Source of the DNA: an uncultured Paracoccaceae bacterium
Lineage (GTDB): Bacteria > Pseudomonadota > Alphaproteobacteria > Rhodobacterales > Rhodobacteraceae
Assembly (NCBI GenBank): GCA_937872465.1
Contig: CALMSR010000052.1
Span: 1 to 64,000, forward strand
DNA: 64,000 nt
Direction of reading: 5' to 3'
Shown: positions 36,890 to 46,843 of the stretch, one piece after another
How positions within the stretch are numbered: position 1 is the stretch's first letter
How the letters are laid out: each line of letters opens with the position of its first letter
The notes under the pieces: model-generated
The model's input: only the letters and a program-made list of their open reading frames with translations
Database searches by the model: none
What the model was told of the DNA's origin: nothing
Position numbers and translations under genes: made by a program

Positions 36890-37117
36890 TCAGTGCACGC
36901 TCACCGGCGAGAATTCGTTCTGGCGGGCGACGATGAAGGCCTGGTTGCGGTCCCGCACCAGCGCGAGCACGTCGCCGCTGTCGGAATGGATCGCATAGAG
37001 GTGGTCGAGGCCTTCGGTCTGGGCGCGGATCGCCTCGGGGAGATCGGCGGTCTTGACCTCGCGCACATAGACGATGCGCTTGTCGCCGCCGGTGGGGAAG
37101 CTGGGAAAATCGGTCAT
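36890..37117 (-). CDS. DUF1150 family protein
   Basis: Predicted protein of 75 residues. The core KRIVYVREVKTADLPEAIRAQ, DHLYAIHSDSGDVLALVRDR and AFIVARQNEFSPVSVH match the small DUF1150 family of alphaproteobacteria. The start at 37117 begins MTDFPSFPTGG; the long frame upstream is not coding. It follows the small heat-shock gene by 14 bases, an arrangement conserved in this lineage that suggests co-expression under heat stress. Its function is unknown. Confidence 0.92.
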   Translation of the reverse strand: MTDFPSFPTGGDKRIVYVREVKTADLPEAIRAQTEGLDHLYAIHSDSGDVLALVRDRNQAFIVARQNEFSPVSVH

Positions 37118-37131
37118 TGCTCGGGCCTCCT

Positions 37132-37551
37132 TCAGGTCTTCTTGCCGTTGATCGGGATCGTTCGGACGATCGCTTCGGGCGGGTTGCGGCGCAGCTCGAT
37201 GTTCAGGAGCCCGTTCTCGAGCCCGGCCCCGGTGACCTCCACGCCATCGGCGAGCACGAAGCTGCGCTGGAACTGCCGCGCGGCGATGCCGCGATGGAGG
37301 TAGACGCGCCCCTCGGCCTCTTCCGACTGCCCGCCGCGCACGGTGAGCTGGTTGGCTTCCAGCGTGATCTCGAGGTCGTCCCTGGCGAAGCCCGCCACCG
37401 CGAGGGTGATGCGATAGGCGCCCTCGGCGGTCTGCAGGATGTTGCACGGCGGATAGCCGTCGCTGCCGGCCTTGGCGGTGCGCTCGACCAGGCGATCGAG
37501 CTGCTCGAACCCCAGCAGATAGGGATGCGAGGCGAATGTGACCTTCGTCAT
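37132..37551 (-). CDS. Small heat-shock protein, Hsp20/IbpA family
   Basis: Predicted protein of 139 residues. The alpha-crystallin domain occupies about residues 33-125 and shows NILQTAEGAYRITLAVAGF, the conserved VYLHRGIAARQFQRSFVLADGVEV and GLLNIELRR. It holds unfolding proteins in a refoldable state. The start at 37551 has no strong Shine-Dalgarno sequence. A sigma-32-like promoter is proposed upstream at 37615-37643. DUF1150 follows in the same operon. The divergent partner is a DUF465 gene. Confidence 0.93.
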   Translation of the reverse strand: MTKVTFASHPYLLGFEQLDRLVERTAKAGSDGYPPCNILQTAEGAYRITLAVAGFARDDLEITLEANQLTVRGGQSEEAEGRVYLHRGIAARQFQRSFVLADGVEVTGAGLENGLLNIELRRNPPEAIVRTIPINGKKT

Positions 37552-37614
37552 GTCGTCTAAGCCCTTGTTTCAAGCGACTTGCCGCGGAACCCCGTTTCGG
37601 CGGTTCCCTTGAGC

Positions 37615-37643
37615 AAATGGGGGCGAGGGCGGTGAATGGCAAG
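37615..37643 (-). promoter_or_regulatory. Sigma-32-like promoter for the small heat-shock gene
   Basis: On the minus strand CTTGCC (37638-37643) and CCCCATTT (37615-37622) are spaced by 15 bases. They resemble the heat-shock consensus CTTGAA / CCCCATNT, with a near-perfect -10. The -10 lies 64 bases before the ATG. Inferred by eye. Confidence 0.4.
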
Positions 37644-37714
37644 GGCGCGCCGGGACTAGGCGCGCGGGGCGCGGCGGCGTATAACCCATGCCCGGGACCT
37701 TTGGATGTGACGCC

Positions 37715-37933
37715 ATGACCGAACCGCCCACCATGTCGCGCGAGGAGGTGCTGCGCATCAAGATGGGCCTCCTGCAGCGCGAGCACCGCGATCTCGACGA
37801 GGCCATCGAGGCGCTGCACAAGGATGGCAAGGTGGACCAGCTGACGCTCCGGCGGCTGAAGAAGCGCAAGCTGATGCTCAAGGACCAGATGACCAGGCTC
37901 ACCGACGAGATCGAGCCGGACATCATCGCCTGA
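37715..37933 (+). CDS. YdcH family protein (DUF465)
   Basis: Predicted protein of 72 residues, highly charged and helical. The sequence EEVLRIKMGLLQREHRDLDEAIEAL, LTLRRLKKRKLMLKDQMTRL is typical of DUF465/YdcH proteins with their two-helix hairpin. Function unknown. I chose ATG 37715; an in-frame ATG at 37688 would add nine residues without family resemblance. It lies 76 bases upstream of purE and is divergent from the small heat-shock gene. Confidence 0.88.
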   Translation: MTEPPTMSREEVLRIKMGLLQREHRDLDEAIEALHKDGKVDQLTLRRLKKRKLMLKDQMTRLTDEIEPDIIA

Positions 37934-38009
37934 GCGACCCGGCGCGCACGGCTTGCACGCCGGGCACCCGCGGCTATAGTCGCGCGCCTCGCCATTCCGG
38001 AGCCTGCCC

Positions 38010-38510
38010 ATGAACCTCTCCCCGACCGGCCCGCGGATCGGCATCGTCATGGGAAGCCAGTCCGACTGGGCGACCATGCGCGCCGCCGCCGAGGTGCTCG
38101 AGGCGCTGGATCTGCCGTTCGAGGCGCACATCGTCTCGGCGCATCGCACGCCCGACCGGATGTTCGTCTATGCCGAGGAGGCCGCCGGGCGCGGGCTCGC
38201 CGCGATCATCGCCGGCGCGGGCGGGGCGGCGCATCTGCCGGGCATGCTGGCGGCCAAGACCCGGCTGCCGGTGCTCGGGGTTCCGGTGCAGAGCGCCGCG
38301 CTCTCGGGGCTCGATTCGCTCCTTTCCATCGTGCAGATGCCCCGCGGCGTGCCGGTGGCGACCTTCGCCATCGGGCCGGCGGGCGCGGCCAATGCCGCGC
38401 TCTTCGCCGCCGCGATGCTGGCGGTCGGCGATGCCGCGCTGGCCGGGCGGCTCGAGGCCTGGCGGGCGGCGCAGACCGAAGCCGTGGCCGAGATCCCCGA
38501 TGCCTCCTGA
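38010..38510 (+). CDS. purE: N5-carboxyaminoimidazole ribonucleotide mutase
   Basis: Predicted protein of 166 residues, the usual length of class I PurE. It rearranges N5-CAIR to CAIR in purine synthesis. The N-terminal [13 protein letters not shown] and [15 protein letters not shown] region bind substrate, the catalytic HR pair is in VSAHRTP, and [14 protein letters not shown] and [14 protein letters not shown] are family signatures. It overlaps purK by 11 bases, so the two successive enzymes are coupled. Confidence 0.97.
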   Translation: MNLSPTGPRIGIVMGSQSDWATMRAAAEVLEALDLPFEAHIVSAHRTPDRMFVYAEEAAGRGLAAIIAGAGGAAHLPGMLAAKTRLPVLGVPVQSAALSGLDSLLSIVQMPRGVPVATFAIGPAGAANAALFAAAMLAVGDAALAGRLEAWRAAQTEAVAEIPDAS

Positions 38511-39573
38511 GCCGCTGCCCGAGGGAGCCCGGATCGGCATTCTCGGCGGCGGGCAGCTCGGCCGGATGCTGGCGCTGGCGGCGGCGCGGCTGGGGATGCG
38601 CGCCCATGTCTTCGAGCCGGCGGCGGAGCCCTGCGCCGGGCAGGTGGTCGAGCGGGTGACGCGGGCGGAATACGACGACCGCGCCGCGCTCGAGGCCTTC
38701 GCGGCATCCGTCGACGTGGCGACCTACGAATTCGAGAACGTGCCGCTGGCGGCGGTCGATGCCGTGGCGGCGCGCGTGCCGGTGCGGCCGGGGCGGCGGG
38801 CGCTGGAGGTGGCGCAGGACCGGCTGGCGGAAAAGGAGTTCCTGCGCGGGCTGGGCCTGTCGGTGGCGCCCTATCGCCCCGTGGACGGGCCGGAGGATCT
38901 GGCGGCGGGCTTTGCGGCGCTGGGGGTGCCGGCGATCCTCAAGACGCGCCGGTTCGGCTATGACGGCAAGGGCCAGGTCCGCATCGAGGCCTCCGGCCCA
39001 TCCGCGCCGGAGGCCTGGGCGGCGGTCGGGGCGGCGCCCTCGGTGCTCGAGGGTTTCGTATCCTTCGAGCGCGAGGTCTCGGTGATCGGGGCGCGCGGGC
39101 TCGACGGCGCGGTGGTGGCCTTCGATCCGGGCGAGAACCTGCACCGCGACGGCATCCTGCACTCGACCTCGGTGCCGGCGGCGATCGCGCCGGCGCTGGC
39201 GCAGGACGCGGTGCTGATCGCCGGACGCATCCTCAACGCCCTCGACTACGTGGGTGTGATCGGCGTGGAGATCTTCGCGACCGAAACCGGCCTCGTGGTC
39301 AACGAGATCGCGCCGCGGGTGCATAATTCCGGGCACTGGACCCAGGACGCCTGCCTCACCGACCAGTTCGAGCAGCATGTGCGCGCGATCTGCGGCTGGC
39401 CGCTCGGCGACGGGCGGCGGCATTCGGATGCGGTGATGGTGAACCTGATCGGCGAGGCGGTGGCGTCGGCCCCCGGCGAGACCGGGGCGGCGGTGCATCT
39501 CTACGGCAAGGGCGCGGCGCGGCCGGGGCGCAAGATGGGGCATGTCACCCGGATCGCGCCACGCCGGCCATGA
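38500..39573 (+). CDS. purK: N5-carboxyaminoimidazole ribonucleotide synthase
   Basis: Predicted protein of 357 residues with an ATP-grasp fold. It makes N5-CAIR from AIR, bicarbonate and ATP. The N-terminus has [18 protein letters not shown], the nucleotide-binding stretch is [16 protein letters not shown], and the C-terminal active-site region includes [19 protein letters not shown] with [14 protein letters not shown]. The start is ATG at 38500 inside the purE 3' end; a long upstream frame is a purE shadow. The stop overlaps the nudix gene by ATGA. Confidence 0.97.
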   Translation: MPPEPLPEGARIGILGGGQLGRMLALAAARLGMRAHVFEPAAEPCAGQVVERVTRAEYDDRAALEAFAASVDVATYEFENVPLAAVDAVAARVPVRPGRRALEVAQDRLAEKEFLRGLGLSVAPYRPVDGPEDLAAGFAALGVPAILKTRRFGYDGKGQVRIEASGPSAPEAWAAVGAAPSVLEGFVSFEREVSVIGARGLDGAVVAFDPGENLHRDGILHSTSVPAAIAPALAQDAVLIAGRILNALDYVGVIGVEIFATETGLVVNEIAPRVHNSGHWTQDACLTDQFEQHVRAICGWPLGDGRRHSDAVMVNLIGEAVASAPGETGAAVHLYGKGAARPGRKMGHVTRIAPRRP

Positions 39574-40016
39574 GCGGGGTGCGCCTCGCGGTCCGGGCGG
39601 TGGTCCTGGACGCCGGGCGGCTGCTCCTGGTCAATGCCTATCCCGGCGAGCAGAGCGACCTCTGGTGCACGCCCGGCGGCGGCGTCGAGGCCGGGACGAG
39701 CCTCGAGCACAACCTGCGGCGCGAGGTGCTCGAGGAGACCGGACTCGCGGTCCTGCCCGGGCGGCTGCTGGCGGTGTCGGAATTCCACGACCCCGCGAGC
39801 GGCTTCCACCAGGTGGAGCTGCTCTATCGCGCGCGCCTGGGCGGGGCGGCGGCGGGGGCGAGGCTCGCCGATCCGGCGGGCGTGGTGAACCGCCTGGCCT
39901 GGGTCGATGCCGGCGCCATGGCGCGGCTGCGCTTCAAGCCGGACTGCCTCGCGCGCATCGCCTTCGGCCCGGATGGGCCGACGGTCCACGATCCGCTGGA
40001 GGCGATGGTGCGCTGA
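39570..40016 (+). CDS. NUDIX hydrolase
   Basis: Predicted protein of 148 residues. The Nudix box reads GGGVEAGTSLEHNLRREVLE followed by ETGL, fitting GX5EX7REUXEEXGU with the metal-binding glutamates. Residues after the box (VSEFHDPASGFHQVELLYRA) complete the fold. The substrate, a nucleoside diphosphate linked to some moiety, cannot be read from the sequence. It is third in the purE-purK-nudix operon with a four-base overlap, so it may clean up nucleotide by-products; that is inference. Confidence 0.93.
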   Translation: MSGVRLAVRAVVLDAGRLLLVNAYPGEQSDLWCTPGGGVEAGTSLEHNLRREVLEETGLAVLPGRLLAVSEFHDPASGFHQVELLYRARLGGAAAGARLADPAGVVNRLAWVDAGAMARLRFKPDCLARIAFGPDGPTVHDPLEAMVR

Positions 40017-40031
40017 GGCCGGCCGCCGCGC

Positions 40032-40373
40032 TCAGGCGTAGACGCTCTCCCGGCCGAAATGCCTGGTCAGCAGGTAATAGACCACGGCGCGGTACTTGTT
40101 GCGGTTCGCGCGGCCGTAGGTTTCGAGCACGGCGTCGATCCCTGCGGTCAGCGCGGGGCCGTCGGCGAGGCCCAGCTTCTTGATCAGGAAGTTGTTCTTC
40201 ACCGTCTCGATCTCGCTCTCGCTGGTGCCAGCGACGGTCGAGGAATCCGCGTTGTAGATCGCCGGGCCGCAGCCGATGGTCACCTTGGTCAGCAGGTCCA
40301 TGTCCGGGTTCACGCCGCATTTGTCGCGCAGATCCGCGGCATAGAGGGCGATCAGGTCGTCGCGCTTGCTCAT
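40032..40373 (-). CDS. DUF2853 family protein
   Basis: Predicted soluble helical protein of 113 residues. Segments KRDDLIALYAADLRDKCG, TKVTIGCGPAIYNADSSTVAG, VKNNFLIKKLGL and NKYRAVVYYLLTRHFGR correspond to the DUF2853 family of alphaproteobacteria and bacteroidetes, whose structure is helical and whose function is unknown. It stands alone on the minus strand, with 15 bases between its stop and the convergent nudix gene stop. Confidence 0.9.
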   Translation of the reverse strand: MSKRDDLIALYAADLRDKCGVNPDMDLLTKVTIGCGPAIYNADSSTVAGTSESEIETVKNNFLIKKLGLADGPALTAGIDAVLETYGRANRNKYRAVVYYLLTRHFGRESVYA

Positions 40374-40477
40374 CTGGTCTCTCTCCCCGGGAGATACGGC
40401 CGGCGTTCCGCCCGGCCCCGTCGGAGCCTAGGCGGCTGCGATCCGGCGCGTCAAGGACATGCCGCGGAGGCGCCGCC

Positions 40478-41260
40478 TCAGCGCGTCGCGACGAAGAAGA
40501 GCCGCGGGAAGGCGAGGAGCACCTTGCCGTCCGCCGCCGCGGGATAGGCCTCCGCCAGCGCGGCGCGGTAGCGGTCGAGGAAAGCCGCGGCCCGGCCTGC
40601 GTCGAGCGGCGCGAGGAAGGGGCGCAGGCCGGTGGATTTCAGCCATTCCACGATCGCATCGACGCCGTCGAGCGGGTGGAAATAGGTGGTGCGCCAGAGA
40701 TCGACCGAGGCCGCCCCCGCCTCCCGCAGCAAGTGCCAGTACCAGCCCGGCGCCTGCCGCGGCACGCGCGCGGCGGCGGCGCCGGACAGCGCGGCGCTCC
40801 AGGGCCCCGCCGCCGCCACCTCGCGCATCAGCCGGTGCGAGGGCTCGTCGAGGTTGTCGGGCATCTGCACCGCGAGGCTGCCGCCGGGCGCCAGCCGCGC
40901 CAGGAGCGCGGGCAGCAGCCGGTCGTGGCCCGGCACCCATTGCAGCGCGGCATTGGCGAGGATCACGTCGAAGGGCCCCGGATCGGCCCAGCGGGCGATG
41001 TCGGCCGCCTCGAAGCGCGCGTCCGGCAGGCGGCGGCGGGCGGCGGCCAGCATGTCGGGAGAATTGTCGATCCCGAGCATGTCGGCATCGGGGAAGCGGT
41101 CGCGCAGCAGTTCGGTCGAATTGCCCGGGCCGCAGCCGAGATCGACGGCGCGGGCGGCCCGGGACGCGGGGATGCGGGCGATCAGGTCGCGGGCGGGCCG
41201 GCTTCGCTCGTCCTCGAAGCGGAGATATTGCGCCGACGACCAGTCGGGACCCGGGCTCAA
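40478..41260 (-). CDS. tam: Trans-aconitate 2-methyltransferase
   Basis: Predicted protein of 260 residues. It methylates trans-aconitate with S-adenosylmethionine. The SAM-binding motif I is [15 protein letters not shown], acidic residue [10 protein letters not shown] and motif [21 protein letters not shown] fit class I methyltransferases; [20 protein letters not shown] at the N-terminus and [16 protein letters not shown] are diagnostic of Tam. The start is a TTG at 41260; no ATG or GTG is available at a sensible place. Upstream is a hairpin that belongs to groESL. Confidence 0.93.
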   Translation of the reverse strand: MSPGPDWSSAQYLRFEDERSRPARDLIARIPASRAARAVDLGCGPGNSTELLRDRFPDADMLGIDNSPDMLAAARRRLPDARFEAADIARWADPGPFDVILANAALQWVPGHDRLLPALLARLAPGGSLAVQMPDNLDEPSHRLMREVAAAGPWSAALSGAAAARVPRQAPGWYWHLLREAGAASVDLWRTTYFHPLDGVDAIVEWLKSTGLRPFLAPLDAGRAAAFLDRYRAALAEAYPAAADGKVLLAFPRLFFVATR

Positions 41261-41472
41261 GGCCTGCCGCTCCCGGCCGAGGCGGTGCCCGCCGCGCTCC
41301 GCCGCCGCGGCTCCGGCGCCCCTTGCGGGTCGTTCCTGCTCTCGGCCATGGCGTTCCCCCGGATGCCTGCCAACGGGCCCGCTCTGCGCCCGGGCCGCGG
41401 GCCTGTCAAGGCGCCGGGCGCGGCGGGTGCAGGCGCTCCGCCCGCATCGTCGCCGCGACCGGCCCGGCAGAA

Positions 41473-41500
41473 GAAAAGGGGGCCTCGCACGAGGCCCCCT
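41473..41500 (-). terminator. Rho-independent terminator of groESL
   Basis: A perfect 10-bp stem (41477-41486 with 41491-41500) with a four-base loop lies 27-50 bases after the groEL stop. On the minus strand it is followed by TTTCTTC, a T-rich tail. Confidence 0.8.
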
Positions 41501-41526
41501 CCGGATTGCTCAGCCCTGCGGCTGGA

Positions 41527-43537
<2,011 letters not shown>

Positions 43538-43591
43538 TTCGGTTCGCTCCTTGATTCGCGTTCCAGCCTGTGAAGGTGGCTTCCGGTGGGA

Positions 43592-43618
43592 TTAGCACTC
43601 GCCACCAGTGAGTGCTAA
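43592..43618 (-). promoter_or_regulatory. CIRCE operator (HrcA binding site)
   Basis: TTAGCACTC (43592-43600), a nine-base spacer and GAGTGCTAA (43610-43618) form the exact canonical CIRCE inverted repeat. It lies 55 bases upstream of the groES ATG and just after the predicted transcription start, so HrcA should repress groESL at normal temperature. hrcA itself is not in this window. Confidence 0.97.
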
Positions 43619-43628
43619 CACACGCGCT

Positions 43629-43657
43629 GAGGTATTGAGCGCGCTCGGGCCTGTCAA
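43629..43657 (-). promoter_or_regulatory. groESL promoter, sigma-70 type
   Basis: On the minus strand TTGACA (43652-43657) is 17 bases from TACCTC (43629-43634), a consensus -35 with a moderate -10. The start of transcription would fall around 43622, immediately before the CIRCE operator. Confidence 0.7.
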
Positions 43658-43748
43658 GGGGGCGGGGGCCGGGAAATCTGCCGCGGCATGGCTTTGCGCC
43701 GGGCGCGATATCGGCTAGGAGCGCGCACCGCAACCCGGGGCCGCCGCC

Positions 43749-44627
43749 ATGACCGAGATCATCCAGACGTTCGATTCCATCGACCGTGGCTACAGCCTGC
43801 TCTATTGCGACCTCTGGGGCTGCCTGCACGACGGGCAATGCGCCTTCCCCGAGGCGGTGGCGGCCCTCGAGCGCTTCCGCGCGCGCGGCGGCAGGGTGGT
43901 GCTGCTGACCAATTCACCGCGGCCGGGCCGCGACGTGGCGGTCCAGCTCGAAGGGCTGGGGGCGCCGCGGTCCTGCTACGACCTGATCGTGTCCTCGGGC
44001 GACGCGGCCCAGGCGGCGATGGCCGCCGGACAGTTCGGGCGCAGGGTCTATCACATCGGCCCGGAGCGCGACCTGGGCTTCTTCCGCGACGACGCCGGCC
44101 GGCCCTACGACATCGAGCGCGTGCCGCTCGGGGAGGCCGAGGGGATCGTCTGCACCGGGCTCTTCGACGACCGGGCGGAGACGCCGGCCGATTATCGCGC
44201 CACGATCCTCGAGGGCAAGATCCGGGGGCTGAGGCTGCTCTGCGCCAATCCCGACATCGTGGTGGACGTGGGCGACCTCCGCATCTTCTGCGCCGGCGCG
44301 ATCGCGGCCGCCTACAGCGAGGCGGGCGGGCAGAGCTACTATTTCGGCAAGCCGCATCCGCCGATCTACGCTCTGGCGCGCGCGAAGATGGCGGAGATGC
44401 TGGGCTTCGAGACGCCGGCGGACGAGATCCTCTGCCTGGGAGACGGCATCGCCACCGACATCCTCGGCGCCATGGGCGAGGGGCTCGACGCGCTCTTCGT
44501 CGCCGGCGGGCTCGCCGCGGAGGAGACCGGCACGAGCCGCGCCGCCGGGCCGGATCCGGCGCTGCTGCGGACCTATCTCGCGGCGGCGCGGCTCGCGCCG
44601 AAGCTGGCGATCGCCTATCTGCGCTAG
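43749..44627 (+). CDS. HAD-superfamily hydrolase, TIGR01459 family
   Basis: Predicted protein of 292 residues of the NagD-like class IIA HAD group. The nucleophile motif is YCDLWGCLHDG (Asp20; the DxW form is normal for this family), motif II is VVLLTNSPRPG, and the acidic motif III/IV is LCLGDGIATDILGAM with FGKPHPPIYALA carrying the conserved lysine. It is a phosphatase of unknown substrate common in alphaproteobacteria. It is immediately upstream of ribF (111 bases), and an association with flavin metabolism is possible but unproven. Confidence 0.92.
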   Translation: MTEIIQTFDSIDRGYSLLYCDLWGCLHDGQCAFPEAVAALERFRARGGRVVLLTNSPRPGRDVAVQLEGLGAPRSCYDLIVSSGDAAQAAMAAGQFGRRVYHIGPERDLGFFRDDAGRPYDIERVPLGEAEGIVCTGLFDDRAETPADYRATILEGKIRGLRLLCANPDIVVDVGDLRIFCAGAIAAAYSEAGGQSYYFGKPHPPIYALARAKMAEMLGFETPADEILCLGDGIATDILGAMGEGLDALFVAGGLAAEETGTSRAAGPDPALLRTYLAAARLAPKLAIAYLR

Positions 44628-44738
44628 ACGGCCGGGCGCCGGCCCGCCCTTGAATGCCGCCGCGCCTTCGGCGATACGGGCGGAGGTGGCGCGGCAGGTT
44701 CCTGCGGCGCGTCTGGACGCCGCCCGGCCCGGAGGCCC

Positions 44739-45686
44739 ATGAAGAGACATCTGAGCCATCACGGGCTCGATCCGGCGGACCGGGGCGCGGCGGCCGCGAT
44801 CGGCAATTTCGACGGCGTGCATCTCGGCCACCAATCGGTGCTGGCGCTGGCGCGGGCGGCCGCCGCGGAGCATGGCACGGCCTTCGGGGTGGTGACCTTC
44901 GAGCCGCATCCGCGCAGCTTCTTCGCCCCCGACGGCCCGCCGTTCCGGCTGATGACCGCGGATGCGCGGGCGCGGCGGATGGAGAAGCTCGGGGTCGAGC
45001 AGCTCTACGAGATCCGCTTCGACGCGGATCTCGCCGGCCTGTCGGCGGAGGCCTTCATGCGCGAGGTGCTTGCCGGGGCGCTGGGGCTGCGGCATCTGGT
45101 GGCGGGGGCGGATTTCCGCTTCGGCAAGGGGCGGAGCGGGGATACCGAACTGCTGCGGCGGCTGGGCCCGGCGCTCGGCATCGACGTCACCATCGCGCCA
45201 CTGGTGGCCGATGCGGAGGGCGATTTCTCGTCGACGGCGATCCGCGCGGCGCTGGGCGAGGGGCGGCCCGAGGAGGCGGCGCGCATCCTCGGCCACTGGC
45301 ACCGGATCGAGGGGCCGGTGCGCGAGGGCGACCGGCGCGGCCGGGAACTGGGCTTTCCCACCGCCAACCTCGGCCTCGACGGGCTGCATCTGCCGCGGCT
45401 GGGGGTCTATGCGGTGGGCGTGGACGTGCTCGACGGCCCGCACCGGGGCCGCTACCTGGGCGCCGCCTCGATCGGCACGCGACCGACCTTCGGCGAGAAC
45501 CGGCCCAATCTGGAGGTGCATCTGCTCGATTTCGACGGCGATCTCTACGGCGCGCAGGTGTCGGTGGCGCTGATGGCCTTCCTGCGGCCGGAATGGCGCT
45601 TCGAGACCGCGCCCGCGCTGGTGGCGCAGATGCGGGCCGACGTGGACGCGGCGCGGGCCCGGCTCGGGGAGCTTCAGCGCGGCTGA
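44739..45686 (+). CDS. ribF: Bifunctional riboflavin kinase/FAD synthetase
   Basis: Predicted protein of 315 residues. It phosphorylates riboflavin to FMN and adenylylates FMN to FAD. The N-terminal FAD synthetase domain shows AIGNFDGVHLGHQSVLALAR and TFEPHPRSFF, and SSTAIRAALGEGRPEEAARIL ends this domain; the C-terminal riboflavin kinase domain has GRELGFPTANLGLDG and EVHLLDFDGDLYG. The start has GGAGG upstream. Its 3' end overlaps the convergent acyltransferase gene by 13 bases. Confidence 0.97.
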   Translation: MKRHLSHHGLDPADRGAAAAIGNFDGVHLGHQSVLALARAAAAEHGTAFGVVTFEPHPRSFFAPDGPPFRLMTADARARRMEKLGVEQLYEIRFDADLAGLSAEAFMREVLAGALGLRHLVAGADFRFGKGRSGDTELLRRLGPALGIDVTIAPLVADAEGDFSSTAIRAALGEGRPEEAARILGHWHRIEGPVREGDRRGRELGFPTANLGLDGLHLPRLGVYAVGVDVLDGPHRGRYLGAASIGTRPTFGENRPNLEVHLLDFDGDLYGAQVSVALMAFLRPEWRFETAPALVAQMRADVDAARARLGELQRG

Positions 45687-46837
45687 CCCTCGGGCGCCCG
45701 GGCGGCGGCCGAGGTCGCGCCGAGCCGGTCGCGGTAGTTGAGGAACGGGCGCTCCACGGCGAGATGCAGCGCGATCGCCGCGAGCGTCGAGAGGCCGAGA
45801 TAGGCGACCCAGAAGCCCGCCAGCGGATGCGGAGTTGTCTTGCCCAGCGCCATCGCCAGCGGGATCAGCGGGAAGTGCACAAGGTAGAGCGTGTAGCTCA
45901 GTGTCGCGAGCATCTGCGCGGCCGGAGCGAAGGGCAGGGGCCTGCGGGCCGACAGCACGGCGCCGAGCACCATCGCGGCGCAGAGAAGCGCGATCAGCGC
46001 CGGTTGAAGGACCACGTCGAAGGCGACGATATGCGCGAGGAGATCGTGGCTCGCGAGCCAGATCAAGAGAGCGAGCGCTGCGGAAGCGAGAATCGCGCCA
46101 CTTGAAGACGCGAACCGGCTCAGGCCACCCGCCCGCTCGGCGAGCGCGATCGCGACGCCGGCGGCCAGCGGTTCGAGACAGGCATGGAAGGGCCTGCGGA
46201 AGCCGTGGAAGTAGGTCGGATAGTCGAGCGGCAGGGGCGTGCCGGCGAGCGTGAGGGCGCGCAGGAGCGGGGAGGCGACGAAGACGAGCGCGAGGATCAT
46301 CAGGCGCGTCCTGAGCGGCCCGGCGCGCAGGCAAAGGGCGATCAGGAGCGGGGCGACGAGATAGAACTTCTCTTCGACCCCGAGCGTCCAGAAGACGATG
46401 CTGATGTTGGGGGGCAGGTAATCCTGAAGAAGGAGAAGGTGGTAGAATCCCCGAAAGGCGAGCGCCTCGCGGGGAAATACGTAGAGCGGGAAGGCGCCGA
46501 GCATGACGAGGGCGAGCACGGCGACATAGCTCGGGACGATGCGAAATCCCCGCCGCATCAGGTAGGCGGGCCAGTCGAAGGCGGCCGTGTCCTGAAGGCC
46601 GCGCAGGAGCTGCCGGCCGATCAGGTAGCCCGAGAGCACCAGGAAGAGATCGACGCCGACCCAGCCGTTCAGCATCGCATTGCCGGCGGGGCCGGAGGCG
46701 AGACCGAATTCGTTGAGGGCCGAGCGATGGCCGTGGCGCAGGAGGACGAGCACGATGGCGAGGGACCGCAGCAGGTCGAGCCATGGGTTGTGCGCCGATC
46801 CCGGCGGCGCGCCGGACGGGCCGGAGCCGTGGGCCAT
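45674..46837 (-). CDS. Acyltransferase family 3 membrane protein
   Basis: Predicted inner-membrane protein of 387 residues with about ten hydrophobic segments. The catalytic His-containing region near the N-terminus is LDLLRSLAIVLVLLRHGH, followed by GWVGVDLFLVLSGYLIGRQLL and FLVRR-like YLMRRGFRIVPSY, all features of the OafA/NodX acyltransferase_3 family. It transfers an acyl group to a sugar or polysaccharide on the outer side of the membrane. It is followed upstream by a polytopic membrane gene six bases away, suggesting a two-gene operon. Substrate unknown. Confidence 0.88.
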   Translation of the reverse strand: MAHGSGPSGAPPGSAHNPWLDLLRSLAIVLVLLRHGHRSALNEFGLASGPAGNAMLNGWVGVDLFLVLSGYLIGRQLLRGLQDTAAFDWPAYLMRRGFRIVPSYVAVLALVMLGAFPLYVFPREALAFRGFYHLLLLQDYLPPNISIVFWTLGVEEKFYLVAPLLIALCLRAGPLRTRLMILALVFVASPLLRALTLAGTPLPLDYPTYFHGFRRPFHACLEPLAAGVAIALAERAGGLSRFASSSGAILASAALALLIWLASHDLLAHIVAFDVVLQPALIALLCAAMVLGAVLSARRPLPFAPAAQMLATLSYTLYLVHFPLIPLAMALGKTTPHPLAGFWVAYLGLSTLAAIALHLAVERPFLNYRDRLGATSAAARAPEGQPR

Positions 46838-46843
46838 CGCCGG

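Noticed and set aside
37571..37580. CTTGAA at 37571-37576 on the minus strand as a heat-shock -35
   Set aside because: It lies only about 20 bases before the small heat-shock ATG, so the -10 would fall on the start codon; the pair at 37615-37643 fits better.
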